Of a stretch of DNA of 63,062 nt, positions 16,128-24,094 are shown in pieces. The notes under the pieces are model-generated. The model was given only the letters and a program-made list of their open reading frames with translations, was not told where the DNA came from and made no database searches. Origin of the DNA: Spirochaetota bacterium (lineage in GTDB: Bacteria; Spirochaetota; Spirochaetia; SPDA01; JAJSAL01); assembly GCA_024274705.1 (NCBI GenBank), contig JAJSAL010000065.1, positions 1 through 63,062 on the forward strand, in the 5' to 3' direction. The position numbers and the translations under genes are program-made. How positions within the stretch are numbered: position 1 is the stretch's first letter; each line of letters starts with the position of its first letter.

Positions 16128-16289
16128 ATGGAAACCAAGAAAAATGAACCTGGAGTTGTTATATCCTGGGAAGAAAAAATGAAAGAATATGTCGAAATCA
16201 AGGGCGACGCGGAACTCGTGAAAAAATGGTGGGAAAATATAGACACTCTGGCCTGCGTATACCTGTGGTTCGTTGTAACTGGACTTTAA
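16128..16289 (+). CDS. 53-residue protein of the methyltransferase operon
   Basis: I do not recognise this protein. It has a strong ribosome site (GAGGAGG) seven bases before the ATG at 16128 and fits exactly between the methyltransferase and corrinoid-protein genes, with a second strong ribosome site after it. It starts with a charged, Lys/Glu-rich segment and ends in a hydrophobic stretch with aromatic residues (WWENIDTLACVYLWFVVTGL), suggesting an amphipathic helix followed by a membrane- or protein-docking tail. A single Cys is present. Its position suggests a small subunit or adaptor of the demethylase. Confidence 0.75.
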   Translation: METKKNEPGVVISWEEKMKEYVEIKGDAELVKKWWENIDTLACVYLWFVVTGL

Positions 16290-16311
16290 GAAACGAGGAG
16301 GAGTACCGGAT

Positions 16312-16950
16312 ATGGATTTACAAAAGATAACACACTATTTGATTGATCTGGAAGAGGAGAAAGTTTACGAAACGGTGGACCAGGCAATCAAAGACGGGGC
16401 GGCAGGGAACGAGATCCTGAAATCCTGTCAGGCCGGCATGGCTGAAATTGGTGAAATGTACAAACGGGAAGAGGCCTTTGTCGCCGATATGATGTTCGCA
16501 GGCGAAATTATGCGGAATATCATGAACAAGATCCAGCCCCTGCTGGAAAAAGAGGGAGGAAACAGGGAAACCATCGGAAAGGCGATTATCGGTACCGTTA
16601 AGGGAGATATACACGACCTGGGAAAAGATGTTGTTATTATCGCCCTGGAAGGGAACGGCTTCCAGGTGATCGATCTCGGCGTGGATGTAACGCCGGAAAC
16701 CTTTGTGGACGCGATACGGAACAACAAGGATGCCAAAATCATCGGCATGAGTGTATTCCTGACTTCGGCTTTCACATCTACTGCAAAAACCGTAACCGCC
16801 ATCAAGGAAGCGGGCTTACGGAACCAGGTGAAAATTATGGTCGGAGGTGCACCGGTTACCGATGTGGTTGTAAAAGAAACCGGCTGCGACTACTTTGCGG
16901 AAAACGCTGCGGCAGGTGTCCATTACGCACGTTCTATTTACGGTATTTAG
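16312..16950 (+). CDS. Corrinoid (methylcobamide carrier) protein
   Basis: A helical cap domain (1-85) precedes a B12-binding domain with the signature DXHXXG as D99-I-H101-D-L-G104; H101 is the lower axial cobalt ligand. The length (212 residues) and the 'GTVKGDIHDLGK' phrase match MtaC/MttC/MtvC proteins. It accepts a methyl group from the substrate methyltransferase and passes it to the methyl-THF methyltransferase encoded next. The ribosome site GAGGAGGAG is strong. A 10-bp hairpin follows the stop. Confidence 0.95.
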   Translation: MDLQKITHYLIDLEEEKVYETVDQAIKDGAAGNEILKSCQAGMAEIGEMYKREEAFVADMMFAGEIMRNIMNKIQPLLEKEGGNRETIGKAIIGTVKGDIHDLGKDVVIIALEGNGFQVIDLGVDVTPETFVDAIRNNKDAKIIGMSVFLTSAFTSTAKTVTAIKEAGLRNQVKIMVGGAPVTDVVVKETGCDYFAENAAAGVHYARSIYGI

Positions 16951-16957
16951 TTATTAC

Positions 16958-16983
16958 GGGACCGGCTGTTTCCAGCCGGTCCC
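16958..16983 (+). terminator. Hairpin after the corrinoid-protein gene
   Basis: GGGACCGGCT and AGCCGGTCCC form a perfect 10-bp stem with a six-base loop. No T run follows, so it may be a 3'-end stabilising or partial attenuation hairpin rather than a full intrinsic terminator. Confidence 0.55.
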
Positions 16984-17026
16984 CCCGGTTTCATAAAGAG
17001 ACCTGCCTTGAAATATTTACAATGTA

Positions 17027-17054
17027 TTTACCGGTAAAACGAATTGTATAAACT
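17027..17054 (+). promoter_or_regulatory. Possible promoter with palindrome before the methyl-THF methyltransferase
   Basis: The perfect 12-base palindrome TTTACCGGTAAA (17027-17038) covers a weak -35 (TTTACC), and TAAACT lies 16 bases later (17049-17054). The -10 equals that of the two other operon promoters, but the operator-like TTTAAGGC motif is absent. Confidence 0.4.
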
Positions 17055-17081
17055 AAACACCCGCGAGGAGAAGCATCGTCC

Positions 17082-17885
17082 ATGAAGATCATCGGGGAAA
17101 AGATAAACGGTACACTGAAGCTCGTACAGAAAGCCATACTCGAACGGAATGCCCCATACATTCAGAACCTGGCTGTAAAACAGGTGGAGGCCGGAGTCGA
17201 CTGGCTCGATATCAATGCCGGAACCCATCCGGATAAAGAGACTGAAGACCTGACCTGGCTGATATCCTGTGTCCAGGAAGTCACCGATGTTCCCCTGTGT
17301 CTGGACAGTGCCAATCACGACCCTCTCGCGGCTGCATTAGGCATCACTGCAAAGACACCGATGGTCAATTCTATAAGCCTTGAGAAAAAGAAAATCGATA
17401 CGATCCTTCCCTTGGTGGCTGAAAGCGGCTGTGATGTTATTGCCCTGGCAATGGACGAACACGGAATCCCCGGGGATACGGAAAAACGGTTACGCATCAT
17501 CCGGAAACTGCTGGCCATAACAAGAGAGCACGGTATCTCCGATGACAGGGTATACATAGATCCACTGGTCATGGCTGCTTCGACGCATAATCAGAACGGC
17601 AGCTACGTTCTGAACACGATTCGAATCGCCGGGGAAGAGTTTCCGGAAGTCCATTTCAGTGTAGGACTGAGTAATATATCCTTCGGTCTGCCTCTGCGGT
17701 CCCTGGTGAATCAAACGTTTATGGCTCTTGCCATCAGTTTTGGTCTGGATACGGCTATCCTCGATCCCCTGGACAGAGATCTTCGGGGAACCATACTGGC
17801 GGCGGAACTCATCCTCGGGAGAGACAGGCACTGCCAGAATTTTTCCAGGGCTTACAGAAAAGGGGCCATCGGAACAAAAGCATGA
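17082..17885 (+). CDS. Methyltetrahydrofolate methyltransferase (MtgA/MtvA/AcsE type)
   Basis: A pterin-binding TIM-barrel protein of 267 residues: 'GEKING' start, 'DWLDINAGT', 'PLCLDSANHDPL' and 'SVGLSNISFGLP', all hallmarks of AcsE/MtgA enzymes. It transfers the methyl group from the methylated corrinoid protein to tetrahydrofolate, feeding the Wood-Ljungdahl or one-carbon pathway. Its stop overlaps the start of the activator gene (ATGA), so the two are coupled. Confidence 0.92.
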   Translation: MKIIGEKINGTLKLVQKAILERNAPYIQNLAVKQVEAGVDWLDINAGTHPDKETEDLTWLISCVQEVTDVPLCLDSANHDPLAAALGITAKTPMVNSISLEKKKIDTILPLVAESGCDVIALAMDEHGIPGDTEKRLRIIRKLLAITREHGISDDRVYIDPLVMAASTHNQNGSYVLNTIRIAGEEFPEVHFSVGLSNISFGLPLRSLVNQTFMALAISFGLDTAILDPLDRDLRGTILAAELILGRDRHCQNFSRAYRKGAIGTKA

Positions 17886-19681
17886 TGAAACGGTCTGTAC
17901 TCATCCTCCCTCACGGGATCAACATCGAGTGTCCGGAAGGAGAAACCATCCTTCAGGCCGCCCTCAGAACCAATCTCAATTTCGGGCAGCTGTGCGGTGG
18001 TTCGGGGATATGCGGCAAATGCAGAATTCGGACTATTTCAGGCAGTTTTACAGATCCGACGGAGCAGGAAAAAAAGACCCTCAAGCGCAATTATGCCGAT
18101 GCCGGCATACGCCTGGCCTGTCAGACACGCCCCCTCTCGGACTGCAGTATCAGGACCCTGGATCATATCGACTACCGGCCGGAAGGGCAGTCCTTTGTAA
18201 CCCTCTATCCCCGGGAAACGGATTGTCGATACCGGTCGGTTCCTGTCAGTACGGATGCCCCTTCCATCACCGATGTGCGGGATGATGCATCCCGGGTATT
18301 ACAGGCAACCGCAGAATCACTGCACCTGGAAAAGGAAGATATTACCATCGACACGGAAGTGATCGCCTGCATACCTGACCCGGCCAGGAAATTCGGATGG
18401 TCCTTTTATGTCACTCTCTTCAACAATGAAATCGTTGCCCTTTCAAAAGAGGAACCCCGCAGATACGGCGTGGCTGTCGATATCGGATCTACCAAACTTG
18501 CTGCATACCTTGTGGATCTCGATACAGGCCGGATTCCTGGTACTGCAGGCGCAGCGAACCCTCAGATCCGGTACGGACCTGATATTATCACCCGCCTTAC
18601 TTTTGCGATTCAGTCGGAAGAAAACCGGAGGACTCTGGGGCACCTGCTCCGGGAAGCTGTTCAGGACCTGATCGGCCAGGTATGCGACGGCCACGATGTA
18701 CGCCGGGAAGATATCCTGGAGGTAACCCTCGCGGGGAATACCGCCATGCATCACCTTTTCCTGGATCTGCCTGTAAACCAGTTGGTGAATGCACCATACG
18801 TACCGGCGTGCTCCGGCGCCCTTTCTTTGAAAGCCAGGGACGCCGGCCTGACCCTGGCTCCAGGAGCCCGGTGCTTCGTGCTCCCTAATATTGCAGGTTT
18901 CGTAGGTGCGGACCATATGGCCATGCTCTTCGGGATGGAGCAGATCATAGCCAGGGGCAACACTATCCTTCTCATGGATGTGGGAACCAATACCGAAATA
19001 TGTCTATCCATAGCCGGCGCGATGCAAAGTGTTTCCACTCCTTCGGGTCCTGCATTCGAAGGCGGCCAGATCAGCTGCGGTATGCTGGCATCCGAAGGTG
19101 CTGTGGATGGTGTTTCCATCAGGGACGGCCGCCTCGATGTTACCGTGATCGGAGGGGGAAAACCGGCGGGCATCTGCGGGTCCGGGATGATCGATCTTAT
19201 TTCAGAACTGTACACCCAGGGAGCCCTGGACTGGCGGGGGCGGTTCAGGGACCATCCTCTTGTTACCTCTTCGGCAGACGGAGCGCGTGTTTTTCTATCG
19301 AAACATGTCTTTATTACACAGCACGATGTACAGGAATTCATGCTTGCCAAGGGAGCTGTAGCCGCAGGTATTGCCGTACTGCTGGAAGAAAGCGGTGTTT
19401 CTTTGGGGAAGGTCGATCAGGTCATCATCGCCGGGGCATTCGGTACCCACATCGATGTGAAAAAGGCGATCGTTACCGGACTTTTCCCGGATGTCCCAAC
19501 AGACAGGTTTTTCCAGGCAGGTAACGCCGCCGGGGCGGGAGCAGTAAGGGCGCTTCTTTCGATACAGCTGCAGAACAGAGTTTCAGCGATGAAACATGAA
19601 ATACACTATCTTGAACTCGCGGCCGAGCCAAGGTTCAAAGAGGTGTTCCCCAGGTCGGTCTTTTTCCCGCGGAACGGGTAA
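17882..19681 (+). CDS. Reductive activator of corrinoid proteins, [2Fe-2S] type
   Basis: The N-terminal ferredoxin domain has four cysteines in plant-type spacing (C38, C44, C47, C80; 'CGGSGICGKC'). A linker and a large ASKHA-type ATPase domain follow ('GVAVDIGSTKLA', 'DVGTNTEICL', 'GSGMIDLISEL'). Such proteins use ATP to return accidentally oxidised Co(II) corrinoid to the active Co(I) state. The 2Fe-2S N-terminus makes it RACo-like rather than RamA-like, which carries C-terminal 4Fe-4S clusters. Length (599) is normal for the family. It overlaps the methyl-THF methyltransferase gene by four bases. Confidence 0.93.
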   Translation: MMKRSVLILPHGINIECPEGETILQAALRTNLNFGQLCGGSGICGKCRIRTISGSFTDPTEQEKKTLKRNYADAGIRLACQTRPLSDCSIRTLDHIDYRPEGQSFVTLYPRETDCRYRSVPVSTDAPSITDVRDDASRVLQATAESLHLEKEDITIDTEVIACIPDPARKFGWSFYVTLFNNEIVALSKEEPRRYGVAVDIGSTKLAAYLVDLDTGRIPGTAGAANPQIRYGPDIITRLTFAIQSEENRRTLGHLLREAVQDLIGQVCDGHDVRREDILEVTLAGNTAMHHLFLDLPVNQLVNAPYVPACSGALSLKARDAGLTLAPGARCFVLPNIAGFVGADHMAMLFGMEQIIARGNTILLMDVGTNTEICLSIAGAMQSVSTPSGPAFEGGQISCGMLASEGAVDGVSIRDGRLDVTVIGGGKPAGICGSGMIDLISELYTQGALDWRGRFRDHPLVTSSADGARVFLSKHVFITQHDVQEFMLAKGAVAAGIAVLLEESGVSLGKVDQVIIAGAFGTHIDVKKAIVTGLFPDVPTDRFFQAGNAAGAGAVRALLSIQLQNRVSAMKHEIHYLELAAEPRFKEVFPRSVFFPRNG

Positions 19682-19696
19682 CGGAGAAAAAACTAC

Positions 19697-20392
19697 ATGT
19701 TCGAAACTGATTTTACCTTTGAAGTTGATATTTCCTCACTTCTTCCCCTTTTCGGCAGGAGATTTGCAAAGCTGCTGGAATCGGAACGGTACGCTCACAC
19801 TATTGAACAGGCGGTCTCGGATTTTACGGCCCTCGTTTCACCGGTTCTTTTGTGGAGCCGGTACCGGATCGAATCTTTTCGTGAGCGTTCGGTAATCCTT
19901 TCCAACGGTATCGAAATCGGCGGCGGGCCTGTGGTACAGGTAATAGAATGTGCCGAGGAAGTAATAGCCGGAATCTGCAGCATCGGCAATGAAGTGGAAA
20001 AGCGGTCTAAAGAAGCGCTGAAAAACGGGAAATCGATTTACAGTTTGCTCCTGGACGCCTTAGGGTCCTGGGGCGTGGACAGCATAAAAGAGCAGTTCTA
20101 CTGCGGAATACAGCAGGACCTGAAACAGAACGAAGGTTTCCGAACGAGTACGCTGCTGAGCCCCGGTGAATCTGAATGGGATATCTCCGAACAGGGCACA
20201 ATCTACCGCCTTCTCGAAGAGAATCCCCCCGATTTCGGTATGACTATCACCGAATCCAACATGCTGGTACCTCTTAAATCTTTAAGCTTTCTCTTTGGAA
20301 CGGGCAGAAATAAAATGGGAAGTGAAAAAGAATCGAGCTGTGCCTTCTGCACCATGGGTAAAACATGCCGGTATCGTGCCTTGAGGAAATGA
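19697..20392 (+). CDS. Methionine-synthase-activation-domain-like protein
   Basis: A soluble 231-residue protein whose middle ('SIYSLLLDALGSWGVDSIKEQFY ... GESEWDISEQGTIYRLL') resembles the cobalamin-activation domain of MetH, which binds S-adenosylmethionine. The C-terminus ends in a small Cys cluster (CAFCTMGKTC), possibly a metal or cluster site. Stand-alone proteins of this kind often accompany corrinoid methyltransferases. It starts 15 bases after the activator gene and is the last gene of the set before a new promoter. Confidence 0.7.
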   Translation: MFETDFTFEVDISSLLPLFGRRFAKLLESERYAHTIEQAVSDFTALVSPVLLWSRYRIESFRERSVILSNGIEIGGGPVVQVIECAEEVIAGICSIGNEVEKRSKEALKNGKSIYSLLLDALGSWGVDSIKEQFYCGIQQDLKQNEGFRTSTLLSPGESEWDISEQGTIYRLLEENPPDFGMTITESNMLVPLKSLSFLFGTGRNKMGSEKESSCAFCTMGKTCRYRALRK

Positions 20393-20407
20393 CGAACCGT
20401 GGAATTC

Positions 20408-20435
20408 TTGACAATACAAGTAAAGAGTTTATACT
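20408..20435 (+). promoter_or_regulatory. Promoter of the tat operon
   Basis: TTGACA (20408-20413), a 16-base spacer and TATACT (20430-20435). The shared operator-like motif of the importer operons is not seen here. Confidence 0.65.
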
Positions 20436-20457
20436 CAGTGGATAAGAAGTGGAACAC

Positions 20458-21222
20458 ATGACTGACCGGAAATCATCCCCGATTGTCTCGGATTCTATAC
20501 ACATGACATTCATAGACCACCTCAGGGAACTAAGGCGGCGTATTTTCGTTTCGGCCCTGGGTATGCTCGCGGGTAGTATCATTGCTTTTCTCTTCTTCAA
20601 TTATATCATCGAGTTTCTTTTTACCCCTTTCACCATGATTGAAAACCTGGCAACAGACGACCAGCTCTTTGTGAACACCCTTTTCGAAGGGTTTCTCACT
20701 AAACTCAAAATCTCTCTGCTCGCGGGTATTATCATTTCTTTTCCCGTCCACCTTTACAACGCGGTCCGTTTTATCTTTCCCGGGCTTCGGATAAAGGAAA
20801 AGAGGGTAATCGTAATCGGCCTGTTTATGAGTTTTACCCTAATCGTGTTCAGCTTTTACTATAGTTATTTCAACATCATCCCGCTGTCGGTAAAGTTTCT
20901 TACCAGCAGTCACTTTATCCCCTTCAAGGTCGGGATGCTGCTCAATTATAATAAAAATATCTTCTATATTCTTCAGTTCATCTTCATCTCCCTGGTCATA
21001 TTTCAGACCCCCATTGTGCTGGAGCTTCTTCTGGTGGCGAATGTACTTAAAAGAAAAACATTACTCAGGTTCAGCAGGTATATCATAGTAGGTATCTTCG
21101 CCCTTTCCGCGCTCCTGACACCGCCGGATTTCATATCCCAGGTCAGTCTCGCCGCTCCTTTGATCGTCCTTTACTTTCTCACCATCCTCATTGCGAAGAT
21201 ATTCAAATTCGGAGAAGGATGA
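20458..21222 (+). CDS. tatC: Sec-independent translocase subunit TatC
   Basis: Six predicted membrane helices and the diagnostic 'HLRELRRRI' at the N-terminus, which contacts twin-arginine signal peptides. It is the signal-peptide receptor of the Tat pathway in the inner membrane. I prefer the ATG at 20458; the frame allows a GTG nine bases earlier. The downstream TatB-like gene overlaps its stop. The operon lies in the same block as the Tat-dependent binding protein at 8870. Confidence 0.95.
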   Translation: MTDRKSSPIVSDSIHMTFIDHLRELRRRIFVSALGMLAGSIIAFLFFNYIIEFLFTPFTMIENLATDDQLFVNTLFEGFLTKLKISLLAGIIISFPVHLYNAVRFIFPGLRIKEKRVIVIGLFMSFTLIVFSFYYSYFNIIPLSVKFLTSSHFIPFKVGMLLNYNKNIFYILQFIFISLVIFQTPIVLELLLVANVLKRKTLLRFSRYIIVGIFALSALLTPPDFISQVSLAAPLIVLYFLTILIAKIFKFGEG

Positions 21223-21596
21223 TGTTTGGTCTGGGAATCTGGGAAATTTTTTCTATCCTGCTTATCGCAATCGTATTTATCAATCCTAAGGACCTCCCGA
21301 AAATCGCGAGGACATTGGGAAGGTGGTATGGAAAAATCAGAAATATCAACAATATGCTTAAAACAAACATGGAGGGAATAATAGAAGAGGAGATAAAGAA
21401 GCCTCTTCGGGACATGGAAAAGGAGATCGAAGAACCTGTCCAGGAGGTGGAAGAAGCGATAAAAGCGCCCCTGGATTCAGACACATGGAACGATTACGTT
21501 CCGGACCTGAGCACCATTATGCCATCACGGGATTACTCCTTACCACCAAAGAAAGAAGAACCCGGGAAAGAAGAAAATAACGATACGAAAATTTAA
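21222..21596 (+). CDS. tatB: TatB-like twin-arginine translocase subunit
   Basis: One N-terminal membrane helix with the TatA/B pattern ('IWEIFSILLIAIVFINPKDLPKIARTLG'-like start; Pro-Lys-Asp-Leu-Pro hinge), then an amphipathic helix and a long acidic coiled-coil tail (about residues 45-90). The tail length points to TatB rather than TatA. Two start codons overlap (ATGATG at 21219 and 21222); the second has better spacing from GGAG. It is translationally coupled to tatC. Confidence 0.8.
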   Translation: MFGLGIWEIFSILLIAIVFINPKDLPKIARTLGRWYGKIRNINNMLKTNMEGIIEEEIKKPLRDMEKEIEEPVQEVEEAIKAPLDSDTWNDYVPDLSTIMPSRDYSLPPKKEEPGKEENNDTKI

Positions 21597-21619
21597 AGGA
21601 AACCGACAGGAGGTTTATT

Positions 21620-21808
21620 ATGTTAGGAGCTACCGAAATACTGATCATCGGCGGTGTAGTCTTTGTACTGTTCGGCGCAACAGCAATACCGAAGTTTGCC
21701 AAATCTTTAGGACAGGCGAAAAAGGAATTCCAGGAAGGTCTTAAAGACCGGAAGGACGAGAACGCCGAATCTGAAGATGAAAAAAAAGAGAAGACCCAAA
21801 AAGCTTAA
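21620..21808 (+). CDS. tatA: Twin-arginine translocase pore subunit TatA
   Basis: A 62-residue protein with one N-terminal helix, the 'LFGATAIPKFAKSLG' hinge with the conserved FG, an amphipathic helix and a charged tail. TatA oligomerises to form the export path. An AGGAGG ribosome site precedes the ATG. It is the third gene of the tat operon and is followed by a strong hairpin. Confidence 0.93.
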   Translation: MLGATEILIIGGVVFVLFGATAIPKFAKSLGQAKKEFQEGLKDRKDENAESEDEKKEKTQKA

Positions 21809-21821
21809 TTCCCGCCTTCCA

Positions 21822-21850
21822 TCTAACCCGGAGCATTCCGGGTTAGATTT
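21822..21850 (+). terminator. Terminator of the tat operon
   Basis: TCTAACCCGGA and TCCGGGTTAGA form a perfect 11-bp stem with a GCAT loop, followed by only three T residues. It could also serve the convergent receiver gene. Confidence 0.65.
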
Positions 21851-21900
21851 CGACGAGTCCGGGATATTACCTGTTCACCTGTTCTCATGACTGATCCCTT

Positions 21901-22266
21901 TCAGGAGATTTGTTCACACAGGGAACTCAGGTCTTTTTCACTCACCGGTTTATTAAAATAGCCTTTAAAACCTGGAATACCCCGGCTGTTTACCGAATCC
22001 TTGTAATCGTATGTGCTGGTGAATATAATAGGAGTATCGACTTTTTGTCCGATTTCCAGGGCAGCTTCCACACCGGTTTTCTTTCCCTTTAATCTTATAT
22101 CCATAAGGATAATGTCAGGATTGGTTTCAAGGGTGAGGGAACAGGCGTCCTCTCCGTAGGCGGTTTCCCCTACTACCTCACATCCGAAACTCAACATAGC
22201 CTGCTCACTTTCAGTATCCAGGAAATATACAAAGCCGAAACCAGGTGAATTAAGGTGGATTTTCAT
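21901..22266 (-). CDS. Short response-regulator receiver-like protein, degenerate N-terminus
   Basis: The central and C-terminal parts are a receiver domain: a phospho-acceptor Asp in 'IILMDIRLKG', the Thr/Ser of 'IIFTSTYD' and the Lys of 'GYFNKPVSEKD'. The N-terminus is unusual: the first strand with its acidic pair and the first helix are shortened to 'FVYFLDTESEQAMLSFGCEVVG', as if about ten residues were missing. No output domain follows. Magnesium binding, and so phosphorylation, may be impaired. No clear ribosome site is seen. It is divergent from the DeoR gene. Confidence 0.6.
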   Translation of the reverse strand: MKIHLNSPGFGFVYFLDTESEQAMLSFGCEVVGETAYGEDACSLTLETNPDIILMDIRLKGKKTGVEAALEIGQKVDTPIIFTSTYDYKDSVNSRGIPGFKGYFNKPVSEKDLSSLCEQIS

Positions 22267-22307
22267 AGGGAAATATGTATTCTTTGGTTTTTTTTGATTA
22301 TTTAAGA

Positions 22308-22336
22308 TTGATTTTAATAATTATTTGGCGTATAAT
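22308..22336 (+). promoter_or_regulatory. Promoter of the DeoR-acoABC operon
   Basis: TTGATT (22308-22313), a 17-base spacer and a perfect TATAAT (22331-22336). The expected transcription start (about 22343) lies within three bases of the ATG at 22346, so the transcript would be nearly leaderless. Confidence 0.65.
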
Positions 22337-22345
22337 GACTATACT

Positions 22346-23116
22346 ATGCTGCCGATTCACCGGTACGATGCTATCCTGTCTGCCGTAAAAAAGGGAAAAT
22401 TCCTCACCCTGGAAGAACTTTTAGATCTTACAGGGAGTTCCCTGTCGACCCTCAGGAGAGACCTCTCCCACCTGGAGGAAGAGGGAATGATCAAGAAAAC
22501 CATGGGAGGGATCAGCCTGGCGGAAAAGGAGCACTCCGGCGTACTGCCCGACATGTGGACAGACCGTCAGAGTGCCCACCTGGAAGAGAAAAAACAGATC
22601 GCCCTCCAGGCCCAGCAGTTTATAGAGATTGATGACATCATTCTCCTCTTCAACGGAACCACTACCTCCCTCGTTGCGGAGTACATCGACCCTGAAAAGA
22701 GCCTTACTGTTATTACCAACGGCCTGGACGTTGTGTATGCTCTCCGCAGGAAAAAAAAGGTGAAGCTGATCCTTCTCGGGGGTATTGTGAGTTTTGACCA
22801 GCAGTATATTCTTGGACCATCTGTTGTAGCTATGCTGGAAAACCTGCACCCGTCGAAGATCATCACCGGGGCGGCAGGTATCACGGAACAGCAGGGGATT
22901 ACAAACCTCGACTTTATCGGTTCCGAATACTATAAAGCGACCCTGGAGAAGGCGGGGGAAGTGATTGTTGTTGCGGATCACAGCAAGTTCGGCAAAACCG
23001 CCCTTATCCAGGCGGTTCCTTTCGACAGGATAACCACGATAGTGTCTGACAAGGGTATCGACCCGGCTATGGCCGCCGTATTCGAGAAACATAATATAGA
23101 ATATGTTCTAGCATAG
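22346..23116 (+). CDS. DeoR-family transcriptional regulator
   Basis: An N-terminal DeoR helix-turn-helix ('ILSAVKKGKFLTLEELLDLTGSSLSTLRRDLSHLEEEG') is followed by the DeoR sensor domain, with 'ILLFNGTTTSLVAEYI', 'VITNGLDVVYAL' and 'ADHSKFGKTA', which binds phosphorylated sugars in this family. The ATG at 22346 is chosen because the promoter -10 box overlaps the upstream TTG alternative at 22325. The acoABC genes follow after 21 bases without a terminator, so it probably regulates its own operon. Confidence 0.9.
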   Translation: MLPIHRYDAILSAVKKGKFLTLEELLDLTGSSLSTLRRDLSHLEEEGMIKKTMGGISLAEKEHSGVLPDMWTDRQSAHLEEKKQIALQAQQFIEIDDIILLFNGTTTSLVAEYIDPEKSLTVITNGLDVVYALRRKKKVKLILLGGIVSFDQQYILGPSVVAMLENLHPSKIITGAAGITEQQGITNLDFIGSEYYKATLEKAGEVIVVADHSKFGKTALIQAVPFDRITTIVSDKGIDPAMAAVFEKHNIEYVLA

Positions 23117-23137
23117 GCGTGTATTAGGAGAAACAAT

Positions 23138-24094
23138 GTGAAGATAAGTAAAGAAAAACTGAACGATATGTACATGAAAATGGAGCATACCCGAAAATTC
23201 GAAGAGAAAGTGGCCTATTTTTTCAGCATGGGTATGGTTCACGGCACGACCCATCTTTCCGTCGGGGAGGAAGCCTCCGGTGTGGGAGCAACAGGGGCCC
23301 TGGAACCGGAAGATATCATTGCAGCCACCCACCGGGGACACGGTCAGATAATAGGTAAAGGCATCGATTTAGGCCGCATGATGGCCGAGCTTCTGGGAAA
23401 GGAGACCGGATACTGTAAGGGGAAGGGAGGGTCCATGCACATCGCCGACCTTTCCGTGGGCAACCTTGGGGCAAACGGCGTTGTCGGCGGCGGCATCCCC
23501 CTGTCTGTAGGCGCCGGTCTTTCCACAAAGATGCAGGGGATAGACCGGGTAGTCCTCGGTTTTTTCGGTGACGGGGCAACCAACACCGGAGCCTTTCACG
23601 AGGCTGTGAACCTGGCATCAGTGTGGGACCTGCCGGTCATCTTTTTTTGTGAGAACAATCTGTACGGTATGTCTGTTCATGTGAGTAAATCGATGAATAT
23701 AAAGGATATTTCCCTGCGGGCTAAAAGCTACGGGATCAAGGGCGTAAGCATAGATGGAAACGATGTAATCCAGGTGTACGAGACAGTGAAGAAAGGGAGG
23801 GACTACGTTAAGAAGAACGGCCCCATGCTCATCGTGAGCAACACCTACCGCATACTAGGACATTCAAAAAGTGATGCCAATAAATACCGTACAAAAGATG
23901 AAATCGAAAAATGGAAAAAGAAGTGCCCCATCAAGCGGTTCCGGAATTACCTGACAGAGAACAACATATTCACTGAAAAAGAACTGGCTGCGATGGAGCA
24001 GCAGGCTATAGAGGATATCGGGAAGGCAGTGGAGTTTGCAGAACAGAGCCCCTACCCGTCCATCGATACAATCATGGAGGACGTGTACGCATGA
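23138..24094 (+). CDS. acoA: Acetoin/2-oxoacid dehydrogenase E1 alpha subunit
   Basis: A thiamine-diphosphate enzyme subunit: '[11 protein letters not shown]', 'GGSMHI' and the TPP motif GDG ... NN ('[11 protein letters not shown]' to 'CENN') are present. It decarboxylates the substrate and passes the acyl group to lipoyl-E2. The start is a GTG at 23138, set by AGGAG seven bases upstream. The single-polypeptide length (318) and the alpha/beta/E2 order match acetoin dehydrogenase, though a branched-chain or pyruvate substrate cannot be excluded. It overlaps the beta-subunit gene by four bases. Confidence 0.9.
   Translation: MKISKEKLNDMYMKMEHTRKFEEKVAYFFSMGMVHGTTHLSVGEEASGVGATGALEPEDIIAATHRGHGQIIGKGIDLGRMMAELLGKETGYCKGKGGSMHIADLSVGNLGANGVVGGGIPLSVGAGLSTKMQGIDRVVLGFFGDGATNTGAFHEAVNLASVWDLPVIFFCENNLYGMSVHVSKSMNIKDISLRAKSYGIKGVSIDGNDVIQVYETVKKGRDYVKKNGPMLIVSNTYRILGHSKSDANKYRTKDEIEKWKKKCPIKRFRNYLTENNIFTEKELAAMEQQAIEDIGKAVEFAEQSPYPSIDTIMEDVYA

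Noticed and set aside
14903-20392. Pyrrolysine-dependent methylamine methyltransferase system
   Set aside because: No MtmB/MtbB/MttB-like gene is present; the only candidate methyltransferase is a URO-D-family protein without an internal TAG.
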